From contig NZ_LT907980.1 of NCBI RefSeq assembly GCF_900215155.1, positions 434,001-498,000 on the forward strand: a DNA stretch of 64,000 nucleotides, read 5' to 3'. The notes below the pieces were generated by a model. That model had not been told where the DNA came from and searched no databases. It saw nothing but the letters and a program-made list of their open reading frames with translations. How positions within the stretch are numbered: position 1 is the first letter of the stretch; the number at the start of each line of letters is the position of its first letter. The translations under genes and the position numbers were made by a program. The stretch comes from Marinobacter sp. LV10R510-11A. Its GTDB lineage: Bacteria > Pseudomonadota > Gammaproteobacteria > Pseudomonadales > Oleiphilaceae. Shown here piece after piece: positions 1-7,690 of the stretch.

Positions 1-1
1 A

Positions 2-937
2 GACAGATACTTAGAGAGTCTCAAAGCCGCGTTTTTGTTTTTGCCATCCTACCGTCGATTCCCGCGTGATAGCGAGTTTCAAGAGCTACTCCGTGAACGG
101 GATCTTTATCACTTCCGCAATCAACGCTACTGGCTGAGACGCTTGGAGAATTATGGTCGCAAAGAACCTGTCTTGGTAGATGAATTTACAGTCGAACACG
201 TGATGCCTCAGAACCCGGAGCTATCGCTTGAGTGGCGCGAGGCATTGGGTTTAGATTGGGAGAACATCCACGGGAAGTACTTACACACCCTCGGCAATCT
301 TACACTGACGGCTTACAACAGTTCCTATTCCGATAAGCCGTTTTTGCAGAAGCGTGACGCCAAGGATAAACAGGGAAAATTTATTGGCTTCGCCCACAGT
401 CCACTGCACCTCAATGAAGAACTGAGGCACAGAGACTCATGGGGTGTGGAAGCGATCGAAGAGCGCGCGGAAGCGCTTTCGAAACGAGCAGCAAGCGTCT
501 GGAAAGCGCCGTCTTTGAGTGAAGATGTTTTAGACGCCTATCGTAACCCCGTACAACCTAACGCCGTTGAGTATACTCTGGAAACGCATCCTTCCCTTGC
601 CGGCGGGCACGCTAGAGAGTTATTCGACGCACTGAATCAAGAGGTGTTAGCGCTTGATCCTTGTGTCTACATGGACATTAGAAAGCTCTATATCGCCTTC
701 AAAGCTGAGACCAATTTTGTGGATGTTATACCGCAGGCCAAACGCTTGCTTCTTTCACTGAATATTTCAGTCTCCGACCTGGATGATCCCCATAGCCTGA
801 CTCGCGATGTTACTAATATTGGTCGCTGGGGTAACGGTGATGTAGAGCTACCCTTGGCCTCAAAAGAGGAGCTTCCTTATGCAATGGGACTGATTAGGCA
901 GGCACTACAGCAACAATTGGACGAAAAAGCTGATTGA
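2..937 (+). CDS. GmrSD-type DUF262/DUF1524 protein, 3' part
   Basis: The reading frame is open from the left edge, so the gene begins outside the window; the first start-like codon, a TTG at 35, is probably internal. The visible 311 residues carry the HNH-like DUF1524 core of GmrSD modification-dependent endonucleases: the EHVMPQN motif (about nt 197-217) followed by HTLGNLTLTAYN (about nt 284-319). The last ~115 residues resemble DUF5655, often appended to DUF262/DUF1524 proteins. The N-terminal DUF262 (ParB-like nucleotidase) part is expected upstream but not visible. The family cuts modified DNA in phage defence. The gene lies 100 bp before an ADP-ribosylglycohydrolase on the same strand and next to restriction-modification debris, consistent with a defence island. 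Whether the full protein is intact cannot be judged here. Confidence 0.8.
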   Translation, partial: DRYLESLKAAFLFLPSYRRFPRDSEFQELLRERDLYHFRNQRYWLRRLENYGRKEPVLVDEFTVEHVMPQNPELSLEWREALGLDWENIHGKYLHTLGNLTLTAYNSSYSDKPFLQKRDAKDKQGKFIGFAHSPLHLNEELRHRDSWGVEAIEERAEALSKRAASVWKAPSLSEDVLDAYRNPVQPNAVEYTLETHPSLAGGHARELFDALNQEVLALDPCVYMDIRKLYIAFKAETNFVDVIPQAKRLLLSLNISVSDLDDPHSLTRDVTNIGRWGNGDVELPLASKEELPYAMGLIRQALQQQLDEKAD

Positions 938-1037
938 ATTGAATTAAGATTTTGAAACCGCGAGCGCTAATGTGTAGATCCCGGCTTAGGTTTACCGCTA
1001 ATGAGAGTTTTCCACTTTTTGAAGAGTAATCTGTTCC

Positions 1038-2849
1038 ATGGAAAGTCTTATAGATCTTCACCTGAAGCCTGAATTACTAGATCGGCTCGGTTTACCCAAT
1101 ATTGCTTACCCTATCTCTGAGGAGCATCTCACCCAGGCAGTAGCGGGTAATGGCCAGCTATCTTTCGAGCTGATGCTTTATGGACTGCAGCTGCGAAGCG
1201 ACGAAGCTGGCCATAACTGGCAAATTCTGGAAGTAGCACAGAGCCGGTTACTCGGCCTTCTCGACACCGCTGATGAGCGTGAATCGATCACGGCTGCGGG
1301 CGATACCTGGTGGCTGGAAGTGGGGCCGGTAAATCTGAACGATGGACTGATTGCCGTCCAGCGGGCTGAGCGTGTGCTGGCGGCTATAATTCCGAGAAGC
1401 GATGGCAGGTTGAGGGTGGCGGTCTATCAGCCGTTGGATGCAGGCTCTATTCGCTCACTGATTGGTCTGGCGCGAAAACCTCATCCGGAGCATGGGGTTG
1501 CTACGCGTGAGAATAACTGGGAATACGCCTTGGATGCATCTGCTGGCAATGGACAGCTTTATGCGGCGGATGCAGGCCGCCCCTATTTGTCTTACTGGCA
1601 ATATGGGCTGGGTGTTTTTAGCGATGGTGGAAAAAGTCCCGAATTTCGGCCACAGGCTAACTATCAACCTCGTAATGTCGGATCTGTTGTGCAAGAAATC
1701 GGTCTTTTTTACAGCCTGGCGCCTGATTATGAACCCGAGGCGGAAACGATCTGGCATGGTGAAACAATGGAAGACAATTCTCAGCTTTGGAACTCGACCA
1801 CTGAACCCAAGAGCGGCACCAGAGAGCGCTTTCTAGGATGCCTGTTGGGTGGCGCAGTAGGCGACGCTCTGGGTGGTGCCGTGGAATTCATGTCTCGCTC
1901 CGAGATCCTTCAGCGGTTCGGTGAAAACGGTCTGACGGACTATGCCGATGCTTACGGAGGCAAGGGCAAGATCACCGATGATACTCAGATGACCCTGTAT
2001 ACAGCTGAAGGTTTGCTGAGGGGGCAGGTGCAAGGGCTTCACAAGGGAATTACGAGCTTTACGAGCACCGTAGCTCACGCCTACATTCGCTGGCTGGCTA
2101 CTCAAGGTGAGCGTAACCAGCGCGTGCCGGCGCATATGGATGGTTGGCTGCATCAACAACGGGAGCTTCACAATCAGCGTGCCCCAGGGATGACATGCCT
2201 GAGTGCGCTGCGAGATATGGAACAGGCGGGTGAACCTGCGGTAAATGACAGCAAAGGCTGCGGTGGGGTTATGCGGGTAGCGCCAGTAGGGCTTTTCTGT
2301 TGGCACTTTACCGATAAGTCCGAGACGGAAAAAGTCTTTGAGATGGGCGCAGACATTGCTGCTCTCACCCACGGCCATCCAAGTGGATACCTTACTGGTG
2401 GGGTGCTTGCGGCGATGATATACGCGCTGGCTGATGGCGCCACTTTGTTGGAAGCCCTTGAGCACGCCAAAATACTGTTAATGTCTCACCGAGGCCATGG
2501 GGAAACCCTTAATGCACTCGATGATGCGGTTCGGCTTAGCAAGGCAGGCACCTCGCATCACGAGGCAATAACTCAGTTGGGGGAGGGCTGGGTAGCTGAA
2601 GAAGCTCTCGCCATTTCTCTTTACTGTGCACTAGTTGCAGAGAGCTTTGAGCAGGCTATCGTTCTGGCGGTAAATCATGATGGTGATTCGGATTCGACTG
2701 GTGCCATCACTGGGAATATTCTAGGCACGATGCTAGGCGTGAATGTAATCCCGCAACGGTGGCTGAAACCGCTGGAACTCAAGCCGGTCATCGAGGCCGT
2801 TGCTGAGGATCTGTGGAACTTCAAGCTTTTGGCGGAGCACAAATCATGA
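1038..2849 (+). CDS. ADP-ribosylglycohydrolase with unknown N-terminal domain
   Basis: A 603-residue protein. The C-terminal ~340 residues (from about 262) are a DraG/ARH-type ADP-ribosylglycohydrolase, which removes ADP-ribose from proteins or nucleic acids using a binuclear metal centre. The expected motifs are present: LGGAVGDALGGAVEF near 268, TDDTQM near 313, a GCGGVMRVAP segment, THGHPSGYLTGG, and DGDSDSTGAITG at about 548-559, which supplies metal ligands. The domain therefore looks catalytically competent. The first ~255 residues match no family I recognise and have no signal peptide or membrane segment. The stop overlaps the start of a short frame at 2846 (ATGA), implying translational coupling to a lost partner. 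The GmrSD-type gene upstream suggests a defence role, but that is inference. Confidence 0.82.
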   Translation: MESLIDLHLKPELLDRLGLPNIAYPISEEHLTQAVAGNGQLSFELMLYGLQLRSDEAGHNWQILEVAQSRLLGLLDTADERESITAAGDTWWLEVGPVNLNDGLIAVQRAERVLAAIIPRSDGRLRVAVYQPLDAGSIRSLIGLARKPHPEHGVATRENNWEYALDASAGNGQLYAADAGRPYLSYWQYGLGVFSDGGKSPEFRPQANYQPRNVGSVVQEIGLFYSLAPDYEPEAETIWHGETMEDNSQLWNSTTEPKSGTRERFLGCLLGGAVGDALGGAVEFMSRSEILQRFGENGLTDYADAYGGKGKITDDTQMTLYTAEGLLRGQVQGLHKGITSFTSTVAHAYIRWLATQGERNQRVPAHMDGWLHQQRELHNQRAPGMTCLSALRDMEQAGEPAVNDSKGCGGVMRVAPVGLFCWHFTDKSETEKVFEMGADIAALTHGHPSGYLTGGVLAAMIYALADGATLLEALEHAKILLMSHRGHGETLNALDDAVRLSKAGTSHHEAITQLGEGWVAEEALAISLYCALVAESFEQAIVLAVNHDGDSDSTGAITGNILGTMLGVNVIPQRWLKPLELKPVIEAVAEDLWNFKLLAEHKS

Positions 2850-2926
2850 AAGTGCCGATCTACCAATTAATAGCCCAATCTGACATTTCTCCTATGTACC
2901 AACAAAAATTCATCAGCGCTTGCTGA
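2846..2926 (+). pseudogene. truncated gene coupled to the ADP-ribosylglycohydrolase
   Basis: An ATG at 2846 overlaps the stop codon of the preceding gene (ATGA) and opens a frame of 26 codons beginning MKVPIYQLIA. It ends at a TGA at 2924-2926, inside the sequence that encodes an HsdS tail in another frame. The overlap is the usual sign of a translationally coupled second cistron, so I read this as the 5' end of a lost gene cut off at the junction near nt 2905. The remaining peptide is too short to assign to a family. It could also be a fortuitous frame. Confidence 0.4.
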
Positions 2927-3008
2927 ACTCAAACAATCTTTGCTACAAAAGGCATTCGCCGGCGAACTCACAGCGGAAACATGGAAAGCTAGGCTAGGGA
3001 GGCCATGA
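2910..3008 (+). pseudogene. hsdS: HsdS C-terminal fragment (type I restriction specificity subunit)
   Basis: In one frame this stretch reads ALAELKQSLLQKAFAGELT and then a short tail ending at TGA 3006-3008. That is the conserved C-terminal helix of type I restriction specificity subunits, which recognise the DNA target in the HsdR2M2S complex. No start codon, target-recognition domain or remaining body is present, so only about 30 codons of the gene survive. The fragment ends 1 nt before the next ATG, the tight spacing normal inside hsd operons, so the order hsdS-rhuM-hsdR is preserved as a fossil. Confidence 0.7.
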
Positions 3009-3009
3009 T

Positions 3010-3312
3010 ATGACCACAGAAAACGAAACCCCAATCATCATTTATGAAAACTCCGAGAATGCTGTTGAAGTGCGGCTAGACTCGGGCCACGAAACGCTCT
3101 GGCTGACGCAGGCACAGATGGGAATTCTGTTTGATGTCAAACCACAAAGCATCACGACGCACCTGAAAAATATCTATGCGGAAGGTGAGTTGGCAGAGCC
3201 GGCAACTTGTAAGGATTTCTTACAGGTTCAATCCGAAGGTGGCCGAAGCGTTGAACGCAAGCGCAAACACTACAGTCTGGATGCCGTTATTTCAGGAAGC
3301 TACCGTAAATGA
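3010..3312 (+). pseudogene. rhuM: RhuM-family protein, N-terminal fragment
   Basis: The 100-residue frame matches the N-terminus of RhuM (virulence RhuM/Fic-associated) proteins: LWLTQAQMGILFDVKPQSIT, HLKNIYAEGEL, then VQSEGGRSVERKRKHYSLDAVIS. Full-length members are about 330 residues, and the usual ISVGYRV continuation is replaced here by ISGSYRK and a stop. The break at about nt 3291 coincides with the point where an HsdR N-terminus begins in another frame, so this is a deletion junction rather than a short gene. RhuM genes commonly sit inside type I restriction-modification operons, as the flanking hsdS and hsdR fragments indicate. A residual short product could still be made from the ATG at 3010. 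Confidence 0.7.
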
Positions 3313-3415
3313 AGCCGAAACCCACACAGAGCTGATCGACTCGGCCTTGAAAACTTCCGGCTGGGGCGTGGTGGATGCTAGCTGGGTGCGCCGGTTGGGA
3401 ATTTCCGGGAAGTGT
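3302..3415 (+). pseudogene. hsdR: HsdR N-terminal fragment (type I restriction endonuclease)
   Basis: Read from nt 3302 the frame gives NEAETHTELIDSALKTSGW followed by GVVDASWVRR, which closely resembles the N-terminus of EcoEI-type HsdR subunits, the ATP-dependent translocase/endonuclease of type I systems. After RR a 4-base insertion shifts the frame; the expected EFP continues one frame over for a few codons and homology then stops. There is no ATG at the expected initiator position. Fewer than 40 codons of a normal ~800-1000-residue gene remain, so this is a clear relic. Confidence 0.65.
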
Positions 3416-3476
3416 TCGTTGGATTTCAGAAAAGCCTGTATTAAAGCGTCTAGGGTTACGCCACCCTCTGTAGGTC

Positions 3477-3555
3477 TGGCATTACAATAACGAACAATCC
3501 AATATGGGACTCGGAGAATTATCCCTCAACAGAAATTGGCCGTGGTGGCCTGCTG
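3477..3555 (+). mobile_element. IS3-family orfB 3' remnant
   Basis: The frame starting at 3477 reads WHYNNEQSNMGLG, and a +1 shift at about 3512 continues as IIPQQKLAVVA. Together these match the C-terminal end of IS3-family OrfB transposases, where a WxYNxERPNMxLGGxTPxQKLA pattern is typical. The rest of the transposase and both terminal repeats are absent. The insertion sequence probably mediated or invaded the deletions that broke the hsd operon immediately upstream. Confidence 0.6.
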
Positions 3556-3629
3556 TCTACTGTTGAATCCACTCCTGCTTATAGTGTGAGATAACCACGA
3601 CACGAACCACCAATATAGGACGCGTTATC

Positions 3630-4181
3630 ATGGCTACCTTTAATCAATTGCGTCGCGATCACGTCAATATGGCGCGGCTGCTGCATGTACTCTTGCTCAG
3701 GCACACGACCTTGGAACAGGGAGAGCGCCCAGACTTTCATCTGATACGTGAGATCGTGGACTACATTCTCGAGTATATGGACGGCTTCATCATGCCCTTG
3801 GAGCGTCTGTACAGCGAGCATCTGCTAGCCAAGGAGCCCGACGCCGAGGCGTTGAGCCGTCAAATGGCCGAGGATTACCAAGCCTTGCGTAAGCGCCTGG
3901 ACCTGCTTTCCAAGAATGTCGACATGATCCTAATGGATGCCGTGGTGCCCATGGATCGTTTCGCCGCCGACCTCAAGGCCTATCTCGATGCTCATCGCGC
4001 CTACTTGCAGGTCGAGCGTGATCAGCTATTCCCGTTCCTCCGTAAACATCTGACCGATGCAGAGCAGAAGGACTTACTCAAGATGTTGCCAGGCGGCGCA
4101 CAAGCCAACCTGTCACGACTCCGTGAGGATCATCCAGAGCTTTATGCGGAGTTTAAGGCGGCGCCTTCGCCATTTGCCTGA
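3630..4181 (+). CDS. hemerythrin-like HHE-domain protein with reduced ligand set
   Basis: A 183-residue, largely helical protein with the layout of the hemerythrin/HHE cation-binding family, whose members bind a di-iron centre for O2 or NO sensing or iron repair. The first motif (RRDHVNM, residues 8-14) and the last (HRAYLQVERDQLFPFL, around 126) are recognisable. The central motif, normally FHHPKED, reads FIMPLER, so its histidine pair is missing, and the HxxL-like motif of the third helix reads EDYQALRKRL with no histidine. A normal di-iron site is therefore doubtful. The gene stands alone between IS/hsd debris and a dehydrogenase relic, and it ends directly against that relic at 4182. Confidence 0.72.
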   Translation: MATFNQLRRDHVNMARLLHVLLLRHTTLEQGERPDFHLIREIVDYILEYMDGFIMPLERLYSEHLLAKEPDAEALSRQMAEDYQALRKRLDLLSKNVDMILMDAVVPMDRFAADLKAYLDAHRAYLQVERDQLFPFLRKHLTDAEQKDLLKMLPGGAQANLSRLREDHPELYAEFKAAPSPFA

Positions 4182-4427
4182 TCAGTCCAGTTCCTGAACG
4201 CCGCCACCAGATACCGTCAGAATCTGCCCGCTGACCCAGCCTGCGGCAGGTGAGCACAGAAACAGGGCGGCGTTGGCCATGTCCTGGGGCTCGCCCAGTC
4301 GCTGAATAGGGGTGTGTTCCAGCATTTTTTTCTCGATGTCGTCGTTCAACACAGATTTAAGAGCATCGGTGCGGATGGCTGCTTTTGATGACCCGTAAGA
4401 AGCCATACGCTTGTTTTTGTTCTCGCG
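4182..4427 (-). pseudogene. 7-alpha-hydroxysteroid-dehydrogenase-like SDR, deleted
   Basis: Read on the minus strand, the frame gives ENKNKRMASYGSSKAAI and then jumps to RTDALKSVLNDDIEKKML and HTPIQRLGEPQDM, ending VSGGGVQELD. Both parts match the HdhA group of short-chain dehydrogenases (the YxxxK active-site segment and the C-terminal third). About 30 residues between SSKAA and TDALKS are missing, and the whole N-terminal NAD-binding half is gone. The remainder cannot be an active oxidoreductase. The ATG at 4404-4406 would allow a 74-residue product, but I regard it as a relic with an internal in-frame deletion. Confidence 0.75.
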
Positions 4428-4467
4428 TTTGGTTGGTTTGGGTTTTAGAGCAAGTCTAGATGCAGGA

Positions 4468-5331
4468 CTACTCCCCCGTCGACAAGTGGCTCCGAATCAG
4501 TTCAGCTAATTGCTTCGCGGGCTCCGACGGCCGGCCGGATGGCCGGTGCAGGGCAATCTCCACGGATTGCAGCGCGGGCATGCCGCTGCGCTCGTCCAGC
4601 ACTCGCAACTGGGGCGTGAGCATATTACGGGTGATAACGGCGACTGCCAGCCCTGCTGCGACTACCGGCATGAGGCCAGTCATTGACTGGCTGGAGTAGG
4701 CCATTCGCCAATCCCGCCCCGCGTTTGCCAAAACCTGCTCGGCAACCTCGCGGAATACGTCGGCGCCGGGGGAGTAGAGCGCCAGCGGTATCGGATCGGT
4801 CAGAGAGGGTTGGGCGTTGGCGCCGACAGCCCACATCAGTGGCTCCCGCCGGATGACTTCACCTCCCGGGGATCGCGACTGGCGCGTAACCACGGCCAGA
4901 TCCATATTTCCCGCCTGTACCTGCTTCACCAGCTCCACGCTTGATCTGCAGGTAACCTGTAACTGTACCGCGGGAAACTGTCGGTTGAAGTGAGAGAGGA
5001 CCGAGGTCAGCAGGAACGCATAATCCTCCGGAATACCAAGGTTCAGCTGCCCGGAAACCTGGCGTTGCTGCACGTCATCAACGGCCTCGTTGTTGAGTTC
5101 CAGCATCTTTCTGGCATACCCCGCCAGCTTCTGGCCCTCGGCCGTAAACCGGATGCGCCGCCCGTCCTTTTCGTGAAGCGGAACGCCAAGCGCGGCTTCC
5201 AGTCGGTTCAACTGCATGCTTACCGTGGACTGGGTGTAGGCCAGGCGCTCCGCTGCTGCTGTCACGGTTCCGGTGTCTGCGATGGTCACCAGCGTGAGCA
5301 GCATGTTCAAGTCCAGTACTCGTGTTCTCAA
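4468..5331 (-). CDS. LysR-family transcriptional regulator
   Basis: LysR-type regulator of about 287 residues with an N-terminal winged helix-turn-helix (LTLVTIADTGTVTAAAERL, then TQSTVSMQLNRLEAALG) and a C-terminal periplasmic-binding-like effector domain. I chose the TTG at 5331 because an AGGA lies 8 nt upstream and the N-terminus then has standard family length; an upstream TTG at 5361 is also possible. The gene is divergent from the EamA transporter at 5461, the classic arrangement in which a LysR protein controls its neighbour and itself. The effector is unknown; an exported metabolite or amino acid is a reasonable guess. Confidence 0.85.
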   Translation of the reverse strand: MRTRVLDLNMLLTLVTIADTGTVTAAAERLAYTQSTVSMQLNRLEAALGVPLHEKDGRRIRFTAEGQKLAGYARKMLELNNEAVDDVQQRQVSGQLNLGIPEDYAFLLTSVLSHFNRQFPAVQLQVTCRSSVELVKQVQAGNMDLAVVTRQSRSPGGEVIRREPLMWAVGANAQPSLTDPIPLALYSPGADVFREVAEQVLANAGRDWRMAYSSQSMTGLMPVVAAGLAVAVITRNMLTPQLRVLDERSGMPALQSVEIALHRPSGRPSEPAKQLAELIRSHLSTGE

Positions 5332-5356
5332 TGTATCAATCCTGTTGATGTAACCT

Positions 5357-5372
5357 ATCAAAAACCATTGAT
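5357..5372. promoter_or_regulatory. inverted repeat, possible LysR operator
   Basis: The 16-bp sequence has arms ATCAA and TTGAT around a 6-bp spacer in the divergent LysR/EamA intergenic region. Its size and symmetry suit a LysR half-site pair (T-N11/12-A type). No footprint evidence is possible here. Confidence 0.35.
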
Positions 5373-5460
5373 GTTGTGATGAATCTTAGGTGTATAGGCT
5401 GTCACTGTCGAGTCCAATCCATCTCTTTTCAATCCACCCACAGCAACAGGAGTCACGACG

Positions 5461-6387
5461 GTGCGCACATTGACAAGCCCTTCCCGCCCACTAGTTATCA
5501 GTATTATTGCCGCGCTTTTTGCCGTTGTGCTCTGGGCTGGCGCGCCCTTGCTGGTGGATATTGCCAGTTCGGTACCGCCGTTCCAGCTCACCACCATTGC
5601 TCTGCTCAGTGGTGCCATAGTGGCTTTGCCGATGAGCATTCGCAAACGGCGTAGCCGTGGTGACCAAAAGGTTCATGCGCCGATGTCCCTTAAGTGGAAA
5701 CTGGCTATTTATGGCCTGTTACCGGCTTTGATACTTGGGGCTGTTGGCGGTTATCTGACGGGTATCGGAATGGCGCCGACCGCCGAGGCAGCGCTGATTA
5801 CCTACACCTGGCCGGTGATGTTCATTGTGATGAGTCAGTGGCTTTTCCATCACCGGCTCCCTCTTCCTGTTCTGTGTGGCGCACTTATCGCGTTCTCTGG
5901 CGCTGCGGTGTTACTTTCCCCGGAAGCGGGAGGTGCGGGACTTTCGCAATACATGGTCGGGTACGCGCTGGCTCTGATGGCCGGTTGCTGCTGGGCATTG
6001 TATTCGTGGATTTGCCAGGCGGCGCCTGTTGCGATTGCACCGCTAATGCCCGGGCTTTTTCTGCTGGCGGCGGTGGGAGCGGCAATCGCTGATGTTCTTT
6101 CGGGTAGCGCTTTCGGGTTGCCATCCGGCCTGGCGCTTGTTGCCGGCGTTGCGCTTGGCGTCGGGCCTTATGGGCTTGCCATGGTGGCATGGGACCTGGC
6201 GCTCCGTAATGGACCGGCGGCCCTGGTGGGTAGCCTCGCCTATGGAGTGCCCGTGCTGGCGGCTGCGTTTCTGGTGATTGCTGGCGTTACGGCTCCGGAT
6301 TGGCGGTTACCACTTGCGGCTTTACTGGTGGTCGCCGGATCGATTGTGGCGACCATGAAGCGCAGTGATGACCGTCTGAAATGTTGA
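5461..6387 (+). CDS. EamA/DMT-family transporter
   Basis: A 308-residue integral membrane protein with about ten hydrophobic segments in two homologous EamA halves, typical of drug/metabolite exporters of the RhaT/YdcZ type. The GTG start at 5461 has an AGGAG 8 nt upstream. The first half begins ISIIAALFAVVLWAGAPLLV, resembling the first helix of EamA repeats, and the second begins VGYALALMAGCCWALYSWIC. It is divergent from a LysR regulator that probably controls it. The substrate cannot be deduced; amino acids or related metabolites are common for the family. Confidence 0.85.
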   Translation: MRTLTSPSRPLVISIIAALFAVVLWAGAPLLVDIASSVPPFQLTTIALLSGAIVALPMSIRKRRSRGDQKVHAPMSLKWKLAIYGLLPALILGAVGGYLTGIGMAPTAEAALITYTWPVMFIVMSQWLFHHRLPLPVLCGALIAFSGAAVLLSPEAGGAGLSQYMVGYALALMAGCCWALYSWICQAAPVAIAPLMPGLFLLAAVGAAIADVLSGSAFGLPSGLALVAGVALGVGPYGLAMVAWDLALRNGPAALVGSLAYGVPVLAAAFLVIAGVTAPDWRLPLAALLVVAGSIVATMKRSDDRLKC

Positions 6388-6504
6388 TGCAAAAGTAATA
6401 GACTGCAGGTTGACGGATTTATCGCTGCAACCCGGTGACCTATTAAAAAACCAACGCTGCAAAACCTCCTGAGACGGCCGACTGATGAAGCCGGCCAGAA
6501 CTTC

Positions 6505-7656
6505 GTGGCCGTGTGTGTATCGCTCACTTTCTGCTTCGTTGTTTACTCGATGCTACTGGTGACCGTACCGGTTTACGGCCTCGAGCTCGGTGCTTCTCCC
6601 CTGATGCTGGGTGTCATTCTTAGTTCTCAGTATCTGCTTCCTTTTTTGCTGGCCATTCCTCTGGGCGGCTTGGTGGCGCGCCACGGAGGCCGGATTACAC
6701 TGGTGGCCGGCGCGCTTGTAATGACTGCGGGCCTGCTGCTTATGCAGCTTCTGCCCGGCTATTACGGGCTCATTGGCGGCCAGCTGTTAATAGGGCTGGC
6801 ACACCTTCAGATGGTGTTGTCGGCCCAGACGATCATCTCGTCGCTGGCAACCGGCCCAAAGCTGGAAGGCTATTTTGGCTGGTATGCCACCTGGCTGTCT
6901 GGCGGGCAGGTGATTGGGCCTTTGCTGGCAGGTGGCTGGATTCATTGGGCAGGTGGCGTCGATAACCTGTTTCTGGTTATGGCCGGTATTGCTTTGCTGG
7001 GCGGGCTCTCAGGCTTGGCGCTGACCGGTGATGCAACATTGGGCATGTCTGTTAGCGGCAAGCAGACCGGGTTTCGTGCCCAGGCCTCACTGATACGCGG
7101 CAATACAGGTGTTCAGGTATCAATCGCCATTACTGTGGCGGGTATGTTTGCTCTGGGTGTTTACGGCAGTTATATGCCCGTCTACCTTGATAGCCTGGAA
7201 ATGAGCGCGGTGATGATCGGTGTGCTGATCAGCCTGAGGTCGGGCGTTTCCATGGTGATACGGCCGTTTATTCCCCGGATTATTCACGCCGTTGGCGGGC
7301 GCGAGAAAGCAACAATTCTGGCGTTGTGCACTATGTCGGCAGGCCTGGCCTGTATGGGATTCGCGAGTAATGTGTTTGCAATTGCACTCTTGTCGATGCT
7401 GGTGGGGCTGGGTGGGGGTCTCACGCAACCCCTGTCGATGGTTGTTCTGGCTGAGAGTGTAGGGCGGGAGCAGAGGTCCGGGGCGCTGGGTATGCGCCTG
7501 ATGGCCAACCGGGCTGTTCACTTTGTGGCACCGCTACTGTTCGGCGCGGTTCTTGGAATGAGTGGTTTTGGTTTGTCTTTTGGGCTTTCAGGCATGTTCA
7601 TAGCCTTGGTTGCCGTTGTACTGCTGTGGCTTCACGGCCAGCGCAGAGCTATTTAG
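6505..7656 (+). CDS. MFS transporter
   Basis: A hydrophobic protein of 383 residues with about twelve membrane helices and the loop signature of the major facilitator superfamily (GGLVARHGGRITLVAGALV between helices 2 and 3). The GTG at 6505 is used as start, but there is no good ribosome-binding site; the frame is open for some distance upstream and a CTG near 6469 could extend it. The gene follows the EamA transporter by 117 nt on the same strand and may share its promoter. It probably exports a small molecule; nothing indicates which. It converges on the Lrp-type gene. Confidence 0.8.
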   Translation: MAVCVSLTFCFVVYSMLLVTVPVYGLELGASPLMLGVILSSQYLLPFLLAIPLGGLVARHGGRITLVAGALVMTAGLLLMQLLPGYYGLIGGQLLIGLAHLQMVLSAQTIISSLATGPKLEGYFGWYATWLSGGQVIGPLLAGGWIHWAGGVDNLFLVMAGIALLGGLSGLALTGDATLGMSVSGKQTGFRAQASLIRGNTGVQVSIAITVAGMFALGVYGSYMPVYLDSLEMSAVMIGVLISLRSGVSMVIRPFIPRIIHAVGGREKATILALCTMSAGLACMGFASNVFAIALLSMLVGLGGGLTQPLSMVVLAESVGREQRSGALGMRLMANRAVHFVAPLLFGAVLGMSGFGLSFGLSGMFIALVAVVLLWLHGQRRAI

Positions 7657-7690
7657 CAATCGCTACATAGCGCGCTCTACGTAGCACTCT

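Noticed and set aside
1833..2465. 210-codon minus-strand frame opposite the ADP-ribosylglycohydrolase
   Set aside because: Complement of conserved DraG motifs; no start signal or protein family.
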